From NCBI GenBank assembly GCA_019459525.1, contig JAIBEY010000042.1, positions 1 to 64,000 of the forward strand: 64,000 bases of DNA. The letters are read 5' to 3'. The position numbers and the translations under genes were made by a program. Below, in pieces: positions 8,588 to 16,776 of the stretch. Source of the stretch: Prolixibacteraceae bacterium (lineage in GTDB: Bacteria; Bacteroidota; Bacteroidia; Bacteroidales; Prolixibacteraceae). A model generated the notes under the pieces. That model was given only the letters and a program-made list of their open reading frames with translations, ran no database searches and was not told where the DNA came from. The stretch's first letter is position 1; each line of letters opens with the position of its first letter.

Positions 8588-10942
8588 ATGAAGAATTTAC
8601 GATTTGCCTTCCACATGTTAAAACGAAACCCGTTGCTGCTTTACATCAGCATTCCTGGTTTGGCCATAGGCTTGTGTGCCTTTTTGTTGCTCGCCGTTCA
8701 CCTGAAATACGAGTTTAGCTTCGACAAGCATTTCTCAACCGGCAACCGGGTCCTTCGGTTGTGCAATGTGTTGTATGATCAGGATAATACCCATACGCAG
8801 TCGATAGGGCTACGCACAGCATACACCCAGTTGCCGGCGCAGGTTCCCGAAGTTGAAAAAGCCGTTCAGATATATCCGGAATGGGGTTCGATTGTAAAAA
8901 CGGAACAAGGCACTTTCGGAAACTTAAACCTGTTGTATGCCGATCCGGAATTTTTTGACGTCTTCGGATTAAAACTGTTGCAGGGTAGCACATCGGATGC
9001 CCTGATCGGGAAAAACAACATTGTATTGTCGAAATCAACTGCGGAGAAATTATTCGGAACAAGCGACTGTTTGGGGAAAACCGTAAAATTCAATGACAGT
9101 CAACTGGTTGTGGCTGGTGTAATTAACGACATCCCGAAAACCACCCATTTTACGTTTGATATGCTGAAGCCGATGCTGTCGCATGAGTTTATCGCTCAAC
9201 AGGGAAGTTTGGAGTTCCGTACCTATTACCTGATAAAAGAAGGAACAAACCTGAAAAAAGCCCAACAAAATATTGCCGCAGCAAACAATAACCTGATGCC
9301 TGTCTGGAAAAAGCGTGGTGCATTCAATGACCGAAAAACTGAAACAATTACAGAACGGTTGGCCGACATTCACTTACACACCAAAGCTTCAGACGACCTG
9401 ATTCCCAAAACCAACCTGTCGCAATTGTTTATTGTGATTGGCATCGCGATTTTTATCCTGCTCATTGCATTAATCAACTTCATTAACATGTATTTGCTGC
9501 ATGGCGAAAAACGAATTGCCGAAATTGCCTCGCGCAAGGTGGCAGGCGCTTCGCGGGGCGAGCTGGCCATCCAGTTTTACCGCGAAAACAGCGTGATTGC
9601 CTTTATTGCGTTGGTCCTTGGTTTAGGACTGGCCGTTTTGGTACAACCGTTTTTTGCAAAAATGCTCAACCTGCCCCTCAGTGTAAGCGACATGTTTACA
9701 CCACTGGGAATCATCATGATTGCGACCATACTGGTTGTATTGGTTCTTGTATCAGGCGCTTATCCCAGCTTCTATTTGTCGAAAATCAACATGCTTTCAG
9801 GTTTAAAGGGCAAACACAAGCATATTTCTAACGGAAGGTTCTCCAAGTCAGTGGTTCTGGTTCAGTTTTTCATTACCGTTCTGCTTATTTCTTCAGTGGT
9901 TGTTATCCGGGCACAGATTAAATACATGAAAGATATTCCGCTCGGGTTCAATGCCAGCAACGTAACCGCGATTACCGATTTTTCGGAGCAAACCGCAAAA
10001 AATGCCACAAACATCCGGAAAGAACTGGAGAAATTGCCTTTCATCCAAAGTGTTGGCCTTTCAGAACACAGCATGGGCGGAGGATGTAGCGGACAGGGAA
10101 TTGCTTTGCTGAATGGCGAAAATGCAAACCCAATCAAAGAATACCGCGTATTTCCCGGCTTTTGCGAAACCATGCAAATCAAACTCCTTGAAGGGAAATT
10201 TTTTACCGGAAACATCAACGATAAAAAGAGCATCGTCCTGAATAAAGCTGCAGCCCAAATGCTTGGATTGCAGTTCTCCGAAGGCATGCAAGTGATGTAC
10301 AACGGCACCCCGGTTGAAGTGAAGGGAATTGCAAACGATTTCTATTACGATGGTTATGCCGGAAAAACGATTGAGCCACTGGTTATTTGCCGGGTTGATG
10401 GCTGGGCATGGAATTTTTACCTGCGCACCACCGATAAGTTCACCGCGGATAACCGGAAACAGGTTGCAGCAATTTTTAACCAGTTTGACCCTGAAAACGT
10501 GATGACTTTTACCCCTCTGGGCGATATTTACGATGCCAAGTTCGAAAAAGACCAACGCATATTCCGCATGGTTTCGTCGGGCGCTTACCTGGCCATCATC
10601 CTAAGTTTTGTTGGAATGCTGTCGCTCACCGTAATGAACGTTGCACGGCGCACCAAGGAAATTGGGATACGCAAAGTGATTGGCAGCAGCGAACGCGAAA
10701 TTGTTGGCAAGCTGATGGGCGAAACACTCATATTGGTAAGTATTGCTTCGCTGTTCGCTTTTGGGATGTCGTACTATCTGATGGGCGAATGGCTAAGCAA
10801 TTTTGTGCTGAAAATCAATTTGCATATGGGCTACTTCCTGCTCAGCGGATTTTTTGCTTTTGTCATTGTATTGCTGGCCGTGAGCTGGCAAAGTTGGCGG
10901 GCTGCAACGCGAAACCCGGTGGAGGCGCTGAGGTATGAATAA
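8588..10942 (+). CDS. FtsX/MacB-like ABC transporter permease (permease 5)
   Basis: A 784-residue permease starting at ATG 8588 (MKNLRFAFHMLKRNP); an in-frame TTG at 8567 is a less likely start. Same layout: helix ~17-38, MacB-like domain, FtsX core with AEIASRKVAGAS, second periplasmic domain containing an unusual GGGCSGQG stretch near residue 505, and second FtsX core with KEIGIRKVIGSS. It ends SWQSWRAATRNPVEALRYE. The first FtsX motif is the most divergent in the array (EIASRKVAGA rather than EIGIRKV). Last complete permease; followed by a repeat-bracketed DUF559 gene. Confidence 0.92.
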   Translation: MKNLRFAFHMLKRNPLLLYISIPGLAIGLCAFLLLAVHLKYEFSFDKHFSTGNRVLRLCNVLYDQDNTHTQSIGLRTAYTQLPAQVPEVEKAVQIYPEWGSIVKTEQGTFGNLNLLYADPEFFDVFGLKLLQGSTSDALIGKNNIVLSKSTAEKLFGTSDCLGKTVKFNDSQLVVAGVINDIPKTTHFTFDMLKPMLSHEFIAQQGSLEFRTYYLIKEGTNLKKAQQNIAAANNNLMPVWKKRGAFNDRKTETITERLADIHLHTKASDDLIPKTNLSQLFIVIGIAIFILLIALINFINMYLLHGEKRIAEIASRKVAGASRGELAIQFYRENSVIAFIALVLGLGLAVLVQPFFAKMLNLPLSVSDMFTPLGIIMIATILVVLVLVSGAYPSFYLSKINMLSGLKGKHKHISNGRFSKSVVLVQFFITVLLISSVVVIRAQIKYMKDIPLGFNASNVTAITDFSEQTAKNATNIRKELEKLPFIQSVGLSEHSMGGGCSGQGIALLNGENANPIKEYRVFPGFCETMQIKLLEGKFFTGNINDKKSIVLNKAAAQMLGLQFSEGMQVMYNGTPVEVKGIANDFYYDGYAGKTIEPLVICRVDGWAWNFYLRTTDKFTADNRKQVAAIFNQFDPENVMTFTPLGDIYDAKFEKDQRIFRMVSSGAYLAIILSFVGMLSLTVMNVARRTKEIGIRKVIGSSEREIVGKLMGETLILVSIASLFAFGMSYYLMGEWLSNFVLKINLHMGYFLLSGFFAFVIVLLAVSWQSWRAATRNPVEALRYE

Positions 10943-10970
10943 TTTTCACCCCAAACCCCTGAAGGGGCTT
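10943..10970. repeat. Left inverted repeat flanking the DUF559 gene
   Basis: This ~28-bp arm (core CCCCTGAAGGGG) begins at the stop codon of permease 5. Its imperfect reverse complement lies at 11380-11409, at the 3' end of the DUF559 gene. Each arm is itself a short palindrome. Confidence 0.7.
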
Positions 10971-10984
10971 AAAGAAGTGCAAGC

Positions 10985-11401
10985 ATGAGCATAAATGATG
11001 AGATTTCAATGTTTTACAATGCCAAACCAATCATTTTTGAGAGGGCAAAGGTAATGCGTGAGAATATGACTCAAGCAGAAAAGGCTGTTTGGGAGCTATT
11101 GAAATCAAACAATATGCTGGGATTAAGATTTAAACCTCAACATCCGATTGACATTTTTATTGCCGATTTTTATTGTCATCCGTTAAAACTGGTCATTGAA
11201 ATCGACGGTGGAATACATAAATCCGTTGATCAAAGGGAGTATGACATTGGCCGCGAAGCAGAATTAGAACGCTGGGGAATAAAAGTCATCCGGTTTACAA
11301 ATGAAGAAGTTGAAAATAACATCACTCTTATACAAAATAAAATAGAACAGATTTGCTCAGAACGACGATCAGAGCTTAAAAGTCCCCTTCAGGGGATTTA
11401 G
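10985..11401 (+). CDS. DUF559 domain protein (Vsr/restriction-endonuclease-like fold)
   Basis: 138 residues starting at ATG 10985. DUF559 proteins belong to the PD-(D/E)XK-like superfamily and resemble very-short-patch-repair nucleases. Visible here: MTQAEKAVWELLK near residue 28, then GLRFKPQHPIDIFIADFYC, LVIEIDGGIH with the acidic pair, and a KVIRFTNEEV strand. The last residues (LKSPLQGI) are encoded by the right inverted repeat itself, so the repeat supplies the stop. The gene interrupts the space between permease 5 and an orphan permease tail. Biochemical role is unproven; DUF559 genes are common single-gene insertions in Bacteroidota. Confidence 0.88.
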   Translation: MSINDEISMFYNAKPIIFERAKVMRENMTQAEKAVWELLKSNNMLGLRFKPQHPIDIFIADFYCHPLKLVIEIDGGIHKSVDQREYDIGREAELERWGIKVIRFTNEEVENNITLIQNKIEQICSERRSELKSPLQGI

Positions 11402-11409
11402 GTGTAAAA
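11380..11409. repeat. Right inverted repeat flanking the DUF559 gene
   Basis: Contains CCCCTTCAGGGG and overlaps the last codons and stop of the DUF559 gene. Reverse complement matches 10943-10970 at most positions over ~28 bp. Confidence 0.7.
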
Positions 11410-11413
11410 CCCG

Positions 11414-11467
11414 CAAAGTTGGAAAGCAGCCACGAGGAACCCGGTGGAAGCATTGAGGTATGAATAG
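11414..11467 (+). pseudogene. Orphan 3' tail of an FtsX permease gene (tail 3)
   Basis: Eighteen codons reading QSWKAATRNPVEALRYE and a TAG stop, a perfect copy of the family tail, four bases after the right DUF559 repeat. No coding body precedes it. Permease 5 already has its own complete tail 470 bp upstream, so this is an extra copy rather than a gene split by the DUF559 element. Confidence 0.85.
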
Positions 11468-11474
11468 TCAGTAA

Positions 11475-11505
11475 GACCTTCAAGGTTTTAAAAACCTTGA
11501 AGGTC
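11475..11505. terminator. Perfect hairpin, terminator-like interspersed repeat
   Basis: GACCTTCAAGGTTTT and its reverse complement form a long perfect stem with almost no loop. It closes the permease/DUF559 region before the oppositely transcribed M24 peptidase. No clear T-run on either side, so it may be a dispersed palindromic repeat as much as a terminator. Confidence 0.55.
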
Positions 11506-11593
11506 TATTAAATTAACTGATTATCCTGATTCCGGAAACATGAATAACCAGAGTCCATCACAGAAACAGATGAATCATAGTTTGTCCTGACGT

Positions 11594-11608
11594 GTCGGGA
11601 GTTCAGAC
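11594..11608. repeat. 15-bp repeat, right copy, inverted relative to 5877-5891
   Basis: GTCGGGAGTTCAGAC is the exact reverse complement of 5877-5891. It lies ten bases beyond the stop of the M24 peptidase gene. Confidence 0.6.
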
Positions 11609-11617
11609 CACTTTCCG

Positions 11618-12811
11618 CTATTCAACTAAAATCAGTCCGGGATTGGTTCCGGTGATGCAGCGCCCACCTTCGGGGGTAACAATAAAGGTGTTTTCAATGC
11701 CCACCATCCCGATGCCTTCGATGCCCTTTTTAGGCTCAACGGCAAAAACCATGTTCGCTTTCAATGGCTCTTTAAAACCTTTGGCCAGAACCGGGTATTC
11801 ATCAACGGTAAGGCCAATCCCGTGTCCAAGAAATTTCACCTGGCGACTTCCGAAACCCATAAAGTTTTTTTGGAAATCGTCACTCAGTCCGGCCATAATG
11901 GTTTCGTAGATAACTTCAGGGACATTGCCCGGTACGAGCATTTCGGCTACACGATGCTGAATATCGACGCACTGCTGATGAATGGTAATCACCTCGTCAG
12001 GCAGCGATTGCCCAAACATGTAAGTCATAGTTTTATCTGAATGATAGCCATTTACACCTAATCCCATATCCACAAAAACGAGGTCACCTTTGTGCAGTTT
12101 ACGGTCGCGGCTACCCAATGTTGGCACTGCGGCATTTAGTCCGCGGTTCCCTCCGGGACCGTCAAAATTGGTCGGGTGCAAAGAGCTTACGCCAAAGCCA
12201 AGCTGGGCCACAATCATTTCGGTATCAAACATTGCAAAACGCGAAATTCCCTGATGCCCTTCCTTCACCATTACGTGGTAAAGTTCGGCGGCAAGGTCGG
12301 CCTCAGTCATGCCCTCGCGCAGCAATCCGGGAACCAGTTCTTCAGAAACCCGCTGATGAATAGCGCCAGCTTTTTCCATAAAACCCAGCTCCCACAAGCT
12401 TTTTACCGAGCGCGTTTGGGCAATCTGAAAGTCGAGCGATTGGTATGATGCAAACGAAAAATGCTTTTGAAACCGTTGAAACATGGCCAAGGGAACAAAT
12501 TCTGTTTCGAGATAGACTTCAGCAGGAATCTGAGCGTAAGTTTGCGCCGCATCGCGGTAACTGCTCATGGGCTTGATTACCGCAAATTCCGATTCGTGCA
12601 GGGTGCGTTCGAAACTGCGCCTTACCCACAACGTTGCACCGTTCCCCCGTTCAACCACCAACATCCCCTCGGGCATTGATCCGGTGAAATACAACAGGTT
12701 AATCTTACTGAAAACTACAGCCATCCTCCAATCGGGATACTGCTGATTCATAATCTGGAGAAACGAACTCATTCGTAATTCAAGTTCCGATGCCGGTATT
12801 CTGTCGCTCAT
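11618..12811 (-). CDS. M24 family metallopeptidase (Xaa-Pro aminopeptidase-like)
   Basis: 397 residues with an N-terminal creatinase-like domain (~1-150) and a C-terminal pita-bread peptidase domain (~160-395). Family metal ligands are present: Asp in VFVDMGLGVNG, Asp in YHSDKTMTY, His in FLGHGIGLTVDEYP, Glu in FAVEPKKGI and Glu in GIENTFIV. These enzymes are dinuclear-metal cytosolic peptidases that remove N-terminal residues, often ahead of proline; the exact substrate is not determined by sequence. It is transcribed alone, convergent with the permease array, and has no signal peptide. Confidence 0.92.
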   Translation of the reverse strand: MSDRIPASELELRMSSFLQIMNQQYPDWRMAVVFSKINLLYFTGSMPEGMLVVERGNGATLWVRRSFERTLHESEFAVIKPMSSYRDAAQTYAQIPAEVYLETEFVPLAMFQRFQKHFSFASYQSLDFQIAQTRSVKSLWELGFMEKAGAIHQRVSEELVPGLLREGMTEADLAAELYHVMVKEGHQGISRFAMFDTEMIVAQLGFGVSSLHPTNFDGPGGNRGLNAAVPTLGSRDRKLHKGDLVFVDMGLGVNGYHSDKTMTYMFGQSLPDEVITIHQQCVDIQHRVAEMLVPGNVPEVIYETIMAGLSDDFQKNFMGFGSRQVKFLGHGIGLTVDEYPVLAKGFKEPLKANMVFAVEPKKGIEGIGMVGIENTFIVTPEGGRCITGTNPGLILVE

Positions 12812-13036
12812 AAAATGGTGTTTTGAGCTTCAAAAGTAAACGATCAGTTGGATGAAAACGAACAAAAGCCAGAAAGAGTGGTCAAGGTTAACTATTGCGT
12901 AAAGTCGGCTATGATACAAAAGATACGTGCTGAGCGTGAATGAACTAGACAACTGCAACAAAAAAAATCAGTACCCCGCCCGCGCTGAATACTGATTTTG
13001 TGTCGTAAAAACATGGTTTGTTGCTTACCACCTGAA

Positions 13037-13912
13037 TTATTTCGAATAAACCTTCGACAAAAATCCGGCGAGATCTTCCGGTTTTTCGCCAATCAATTTT
13101 TCGAGTTCGGTTCCAGGGAAATCAAATTCACCCTGTTTAATCCCTTCGCTGAATGCGCCAACCATACCAATAATCTCCACCGGAACTCCAGCTTCCGAAA
13201 GGGTTTTACTAAATTCTTCAACCGTTGGCGAAATATATACCACTGGCTTTCCACCAATTTTACTGAGTATCTCGGCAACATCGCTGTAAGCATATGATTT
13301 TCCCCCGGCGATTTCATATGTTTTGTTCTCATGTCCTTCGCCTGTTAAAACCGCAACTCCGGCTTTTGCCATATCCGAGCGCGAAGTAAATGCCACTTTC
13401 CCGTTGCCCGCCGGTTGATAAATAACTCCTTTTTCAAGCACATCGGCACCAATAAACATCGGCACCACATCGCTGTACAACGCATGTTTTAAAATGGTGT
13501 AAGTCAACCCGGATTCCTTCAGTAGTTTTTCTGTTAAAAGATGAGCCTGTGCAATCAGAAAGACGGGCGAATTTTCGGTCTCATTTCTCCGTTGGAAACT
13601 GGTATAAACCACGTGTTTTACTCCGGCTTCGCGGGCTGCGGCAACCACATTTTCGTGTTGTTGCAACCGGCTTGAAACATCGCTTCCCGAAACAAAATAA
13701 AGCAGGTCAATTCCATTGAAAGCTTTAACCAGCGAGTTTCTGTCGTTGTAATCGCCGTAAACAACGTCCACGCCCAGTGCCGAAAATTCGGCCAGTTTAG
13801 TGAGATCCCTGGCAATAGCCGAAATCCCGTTGCCACCTGTTTTTTCAACCAACAATTTCAATACCTGGCTACCCAATTGTCCGGTAGCCCCTGTTACCAT
13901 TATCTTTTTCAT
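13037..13912 (-). CDS. qorB: NmrA-like NAD(P)-binding oxidoreductase, QorB type
   Basis: 291 residues with the N-terminal dinucleotide-binding motif VTGATGQLGSQV and an extended atypical SDR fold. Overall similarity in motif order to E. coli QorB/YtfG (GDYND, QHENVVAAAREAGVKHVVYT, YEIAGGKSYAYSD) suggests an NAD(P)H:quinone oxidoreductase that detoxifies quinones by two-electron reduction. It is divergent from an HxlR-family regulator, the same arrangement as E. coli qorB and its YtfH (QorR) regulator, which supports quinone- or electrophile-inducible expression. Assignment is by recalled similarity, so enzyme specificity is inference. Confidence 0.82.
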   Translation of the reverse strand: MKKIMVTGATGQLGSQVLKLLVEKTGGNGISAIARDLTKLAEFSALGVDVVYGDYNDRNSLVKAFNGIDLLYFVSGSDVSSRLQQHENVVAAAREAGVKHVVYTSFQRRNETENSPVFLIAQAHLLTEKLLKESGLTYTILKHALYSDVVPMFIGADVLEKGVIYQPAGNGKVAFTSRSDMAKAGVAVLTGEGHENKTYEIAGGKSYAYSDVAEILSKIGGKPVVYISPTVEEFSKTLSEAGVPVEIIGMVGAFSEGIKQGEFDFPGTELEKLIGEKPEDLAGFLSKVYSK

Positions 13913-13932
13913 CTTCTTTTTTTAAAAATTTA

Positions 13933-13969
13933 TACTCTCTTAAGTATGTTTAGTTACTTTTGGAGAGTA
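13933..13969. promoter_or_regulatory. Inverted repeats in the qorB/hxlR divergent region
   Basis: TACTCTC (13933-13939) and GAGAGTA (13963-13969) are inverted copies. Between them, AGTTACTTT (13952-13960) recurs in the divergent region of the second HxlR gene at 45061, and TACTTTTG (13955-13962) fits the Bacteroidota -7 element TAnnTTTG. A repressor bound here could block expression of either gene. Confidence 0.4.
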
Positions 13970-14017
13970 AAGATAATGGTTAGTTTTCTTGTCTGCAATA
14001 ACTGATTGATTCGTAAT

Positions 14018-14039
14018 ATACTTACCATGAAGTTAGTAT
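14018..14039. promoter_or_regulatory. Candidate HxlR operator
   Basis: ATACTTAC and GTTAGTAT form an inverted repeat (7 of 8 matched) around a 6-bp spacer, 23 bp upstream of the HxlR start. TACT...AGTA half-sites are known for HxlR-family repressors such as YodB. Likely autoregulation. Confidence 0.45.
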
Positions 14040-14061
14040 TGTTGATTTTAAACCGGATAGT

Positions 14062-14427
14062 ATGGAAATTTTTTTAGAAAAATATGTAAACATGGAAAGA
14101 TGCCCGGTCAGAAACGTGCTGGACCGCTTTGGCGATAAATGGTCGATCCTGGTTATTATGATTTTAGGAGAAGGTGAGGTCATGCGGTTTAAGGACCTGA
14201 ACGCAGCAATCAGCGACATTTCTCAAAAAATGCTTACAGTTACTTTGCGGACATTGGAAGCCGATGGATTGATTTCCCGTAAAGTATATCCTGAAATTCC
14301 GCCCAAAGTTGAATACCGCCTGACCGAACTGGGCATTAGTCTATTGCCGCATATCCAGAACCTAAGCAACTGGGCAATGACCAACTTCGAAGCTATTGAA
14401 GAGTCGAGAAGCGCTTTTCAGGTGTAA
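14062..14427 (+). CDS. HxlR-family winged-helix regulator
   Basis: 121 residues, the usual length of the family, with the signature ERCPVRNVLDRFGDKWS near the N terminus, the recognition-helix region SQKMLTVTLRTLEADGLISR and the wing PPKVEYRLTELG. The single N-terminal Cys (residue 14) is the position that senses quinones and electrophiles in YodB-type members, so a redox-sensing repressor of the divergent qorB-like gene is likely. It is a close paralogue of the HxlR protein at 45136, with which it shares most of the DNA-binding helix. Confidence 0.93.
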   Translation: MEIFLEKYVNMERCPVRNVLDRFGDKWSILVIMILGEGEVMRFKDLNAAISDISQKMLTVTLRTLEADGLISRKVYPEIPPKVEYRLTELGISLLPHIQNLSNWAMTNFEAIEESRSAFQV

Positions 14428-14456
14428 GTTTTACCCGGATAAGGACAGTTTGATGC

Positions 14457-14490
14457 AAAAAGAGGCATCCATTTCTGAATGCCTCTTTTA
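14457..14490. terminator. Bidirectional terminator between hxlR and PiT gene
   Basis: AAAAGAGGCAT and ATGCCTCTTTT form an 11-bp stem with a 10-nt loop, with T-rich flanks on both strands. It lies between two convergent genes. Confidence 0.85.
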
Positions 14491-14511
14491 AATTATATGT
14501 GCAGATGCTTG

Positions 14512-16776
14512 TTATTTTGCATCTTTCACTGTCTTGGTAAAGTCGTTCTGAATTTTCATCAGGTTGACCGAATAGATCAGGATGTTTCGGACTTCACTCA
14601 GGATACTCAGCAAAAGCATACTGTTTTTGGTTCCCACATCATTTTTCTTGATCGATTTAATCAGGTTTTTCCGGGCCTCACGCACCATGTCGATAATTCG
14701 AACCTGTTCAGCATTGATTTCAGCCAGCTTGTCTTCATTGTTCGACTCCAGCAGATCAATCATTTTTTTGGTAAACACTGAAAACTCTTCGGCAATTTGA
14801 GTCAGTTCAACAGCTTGCGAGGCCAAAATAGGTTTATGGTTGTTATCCACATGGTTAAACACCGGATCGGTAAGGTAATTGATACAATGAGCCAGCTCCT
14901 TCAGGTAATCTAAGGTTAACACATAATAATGACTGGCCTCTACCGAGTCAGGAGGTAACGAATTGATTGTCTGGTGTATTTTGTTCTTTTTATTCAACAA
15001 CTTCTGCTCCAGCTCAACGGTATTCTGTACTTGTTTTTTTAGTTCCTTACGGTTTTCTTTAATCAGTCCTTTTACGGTTTCGCTAAAAATAGAGCTAACG
15101 GTATTCAGGGTTTTGGTTATTCCTTTGTTGTTTGTTTCAAACATCGAAACTACAGTTGGAATAATTTCAGTTTCTTCAGCGGCAGCCTGAAAATTCTCTT
15201 CGCGTTTTTTGTGCACCAGGTGTGTCCGGTAAAAAGCCAGAATGGCAAACGTCAATATGGCAACTACCCCGAAAACCTGAGCCCAGCCCATAAACAATGA
15301 CAAAAAGAAGGCGACCGAGAAAGCTGCCAATCCGGTAATAAACCAACCACCAATAACCGTAAAAACCCCGGTTATGCGGTAAACCGCACTATCGCGCCCC
15401 CAGGCTCCATCAACCAGCGAAGTACTCATGGCAACCATAAAAGTAACGTAGGTGGTTGATAATGGTAATTTATAAGAAGTCCCCACAGCAATAAGAATGG
15501 AAGCAACCATCATATTTACTGATGCCCTCACCATATCAAACATCGGCGGATTCGGGTCTTTCTTGGTTCTTTCCTCCATCTCCGAAGTATCGAAACGCTT
15601 GCTGATTTTATCAATGACCGGTTGTGGAATGACATGGCTGAAGAAGGTGCCGGTATTTACTACACGGCGAACCAATACTCTTGAAAAGGCTGACGAACCA
15701 AAACGCTCGGTCCCTTCTTCCTGGCGGCTTAAGCTCAACGAGGTTTCGATAACTGTTTGGGCTTTTCTCGAGAACCATAATACGATAAGCATAATAACAC
15801 CGGCACTGATCAGATAATAGGAGGGGGTTTTAATGTCGCCAAGCAATTTACCCATTAACAGGTCGTTACCGTTATTTTCGGCAAATACTTTAAACGACTC
15901 AAGTCCGGCAAGTGGCACACCGACAAAATTCACCAAATCGTTGCCGGCAAATGCCATAGCCAACGCAAAGGTGCCGGTTAATACCACAATTTTAAGAGGA
16001 TTGGTCTTAAATATCCAGCTTGATAATTGCAAAATAGCTGACCAGAAAACAAAACTTAACAGTATAATCAGCAACGTATTTTCTTTAATCTGGGCATACA
16101 TTTCGGGTGTCATAAACGAGGCATCTTTTACCCCTTTGATCAGGATAAAATAAGTAATTGCCGAAATGGCTACCCCACCCCACAACGAACCGTAATATTT
16201 AATTGTTTTTTCGATATTAAAACTGAAAAGTAAACGGCTTAACCATTGGATAACAATACCGAAAACGAAGGAAAAAACCACCGATAAGAGGATGCTGGAG
16301 ATGATGGTAAGCGCTTTGGTGGAATTAATAAAATCGCTGATTTGCGCAATTTTTTCTACTCCGTCCACCATGATAGTGGCTCCATCCCCAACTTTCAAAA
16401 AGGCAATACCAACAGCGGCTCCAAGTAACCCGAATACAAGCGAAACTGTGGTTGAAGTAGGTAATCCAAACGTGTTAAAGAAGTCGAGCAAAAGGACATC
16501 GGTAAACATGACAGCCATAAAAATGAGAATGACTTCGGTAAACAGGAAATACTGCGGGTGGAAAAGCCCTTTGCGCGCAACTTCCATCATCCCGTTTGCA
16601 AAAAGGGCACCAACGATAATCCCGATACTGGCGACAATCATAATCATTCTTCGGGAGGCTACTTTCGAACCAATAGCAGAATTCAGAAAGTTAACGGCAT
16701 CATTGGCAACGCCGACTGTCAGATCGGATATAGCCAAAACAAAAAGCACTATCAAAAAGAAAATGTAAATACTCAT
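14512..16776 (-). CDS. PiT-family inorganic phosphate transporter with C-terminal PhoU-like domain
   Basis: 754 residues. Residues ~1-545 are a polytopic membrane domain with the PiT signature VGVANDAVNFLNSAIGSKVA near the N terminus and a second repeat containing AGNDLVNFVGVPLAG, the duplicated GNDxxN phosphate motif of the family. Residues ~560-750 are a soluble, helical PhoU/DUF47-like region (HYYVLTLDYLKELAHCINYL, ILSEVRNILIYSVNLM). PiT carriers take up phosphate with H+ or Na+; fused or adjacent PhoU-like domains are thought to regulate them. The gene has the dispersed repeat copy 1 about 80 bp upstream of its start. Confidence 0.94.
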   Translation of the reverse strand: MSIYIFFLIVLFVLAISDLTVGVANDAVNFLNSAIGSKVASRRMIMIVASIGIIVGALFANGMMEVARKGLFHPQYFLFTEVILIFMAVMFTDVLLLDFFNTFGLPTSTTVSLVFGLLGAAVGIAFLKVGDGATIMVDGVEKIAQISDFINSTKALTIISSILLSVVFSFVFGIVIQWLSRLLFSFNIEKTIKYYGSLWGGVAISAITYFILIKGVKDASFMTPEMYAQIKENTLLIILLSFVFWSAILQLSSWIFKTNPLKIVVLTGTFALAMAFAGNDLVNFVGVPLAGLESFKVFAENNGNDLLMGKLLGDIKTPSYYLISAGVIMLIVLWFSRKAQTVIETSLSLSRQEEGTERFGSSAFSRVLVRRVVNTGTFFSHVIPQPVIDKISKRFDTSEMEERTKKDPNPPMFDMVRASVNMMVASILIAVGTSYKLPLSTTYVTFMVAMSTSLVDGAWGRDSAVYRITGVFTVIGGWFITGLAAFSVAFFLSLFMGWAQVFGVVAILTFAILAFYRTHLVHKKREENFQAAAEETEIIPTVVSMFETNNKGITKTLNTVSSIFSETVKGLIKENRKELKKQVQNTVELEQKLLNKKNKIHQTINSLPPDSVEASHYYVLTLDYLKELAHCINYLTDPVFNHVDNNHKPILASQAVELTQIAEEFSVFTKKMIDLLESNNEDKLAEINAEQVRIIDMVREARKNLIKSIKKNDVGTKNSMLLLSILSEVRNILIYSVNLMKIQNDFTKTVKDAK

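Noticed and set aside
11599-11610. Insertion sequence with transposase in the permease region
   Set aside because: Short inverted repeats are present, but no transposase frame or fragment exists between them.
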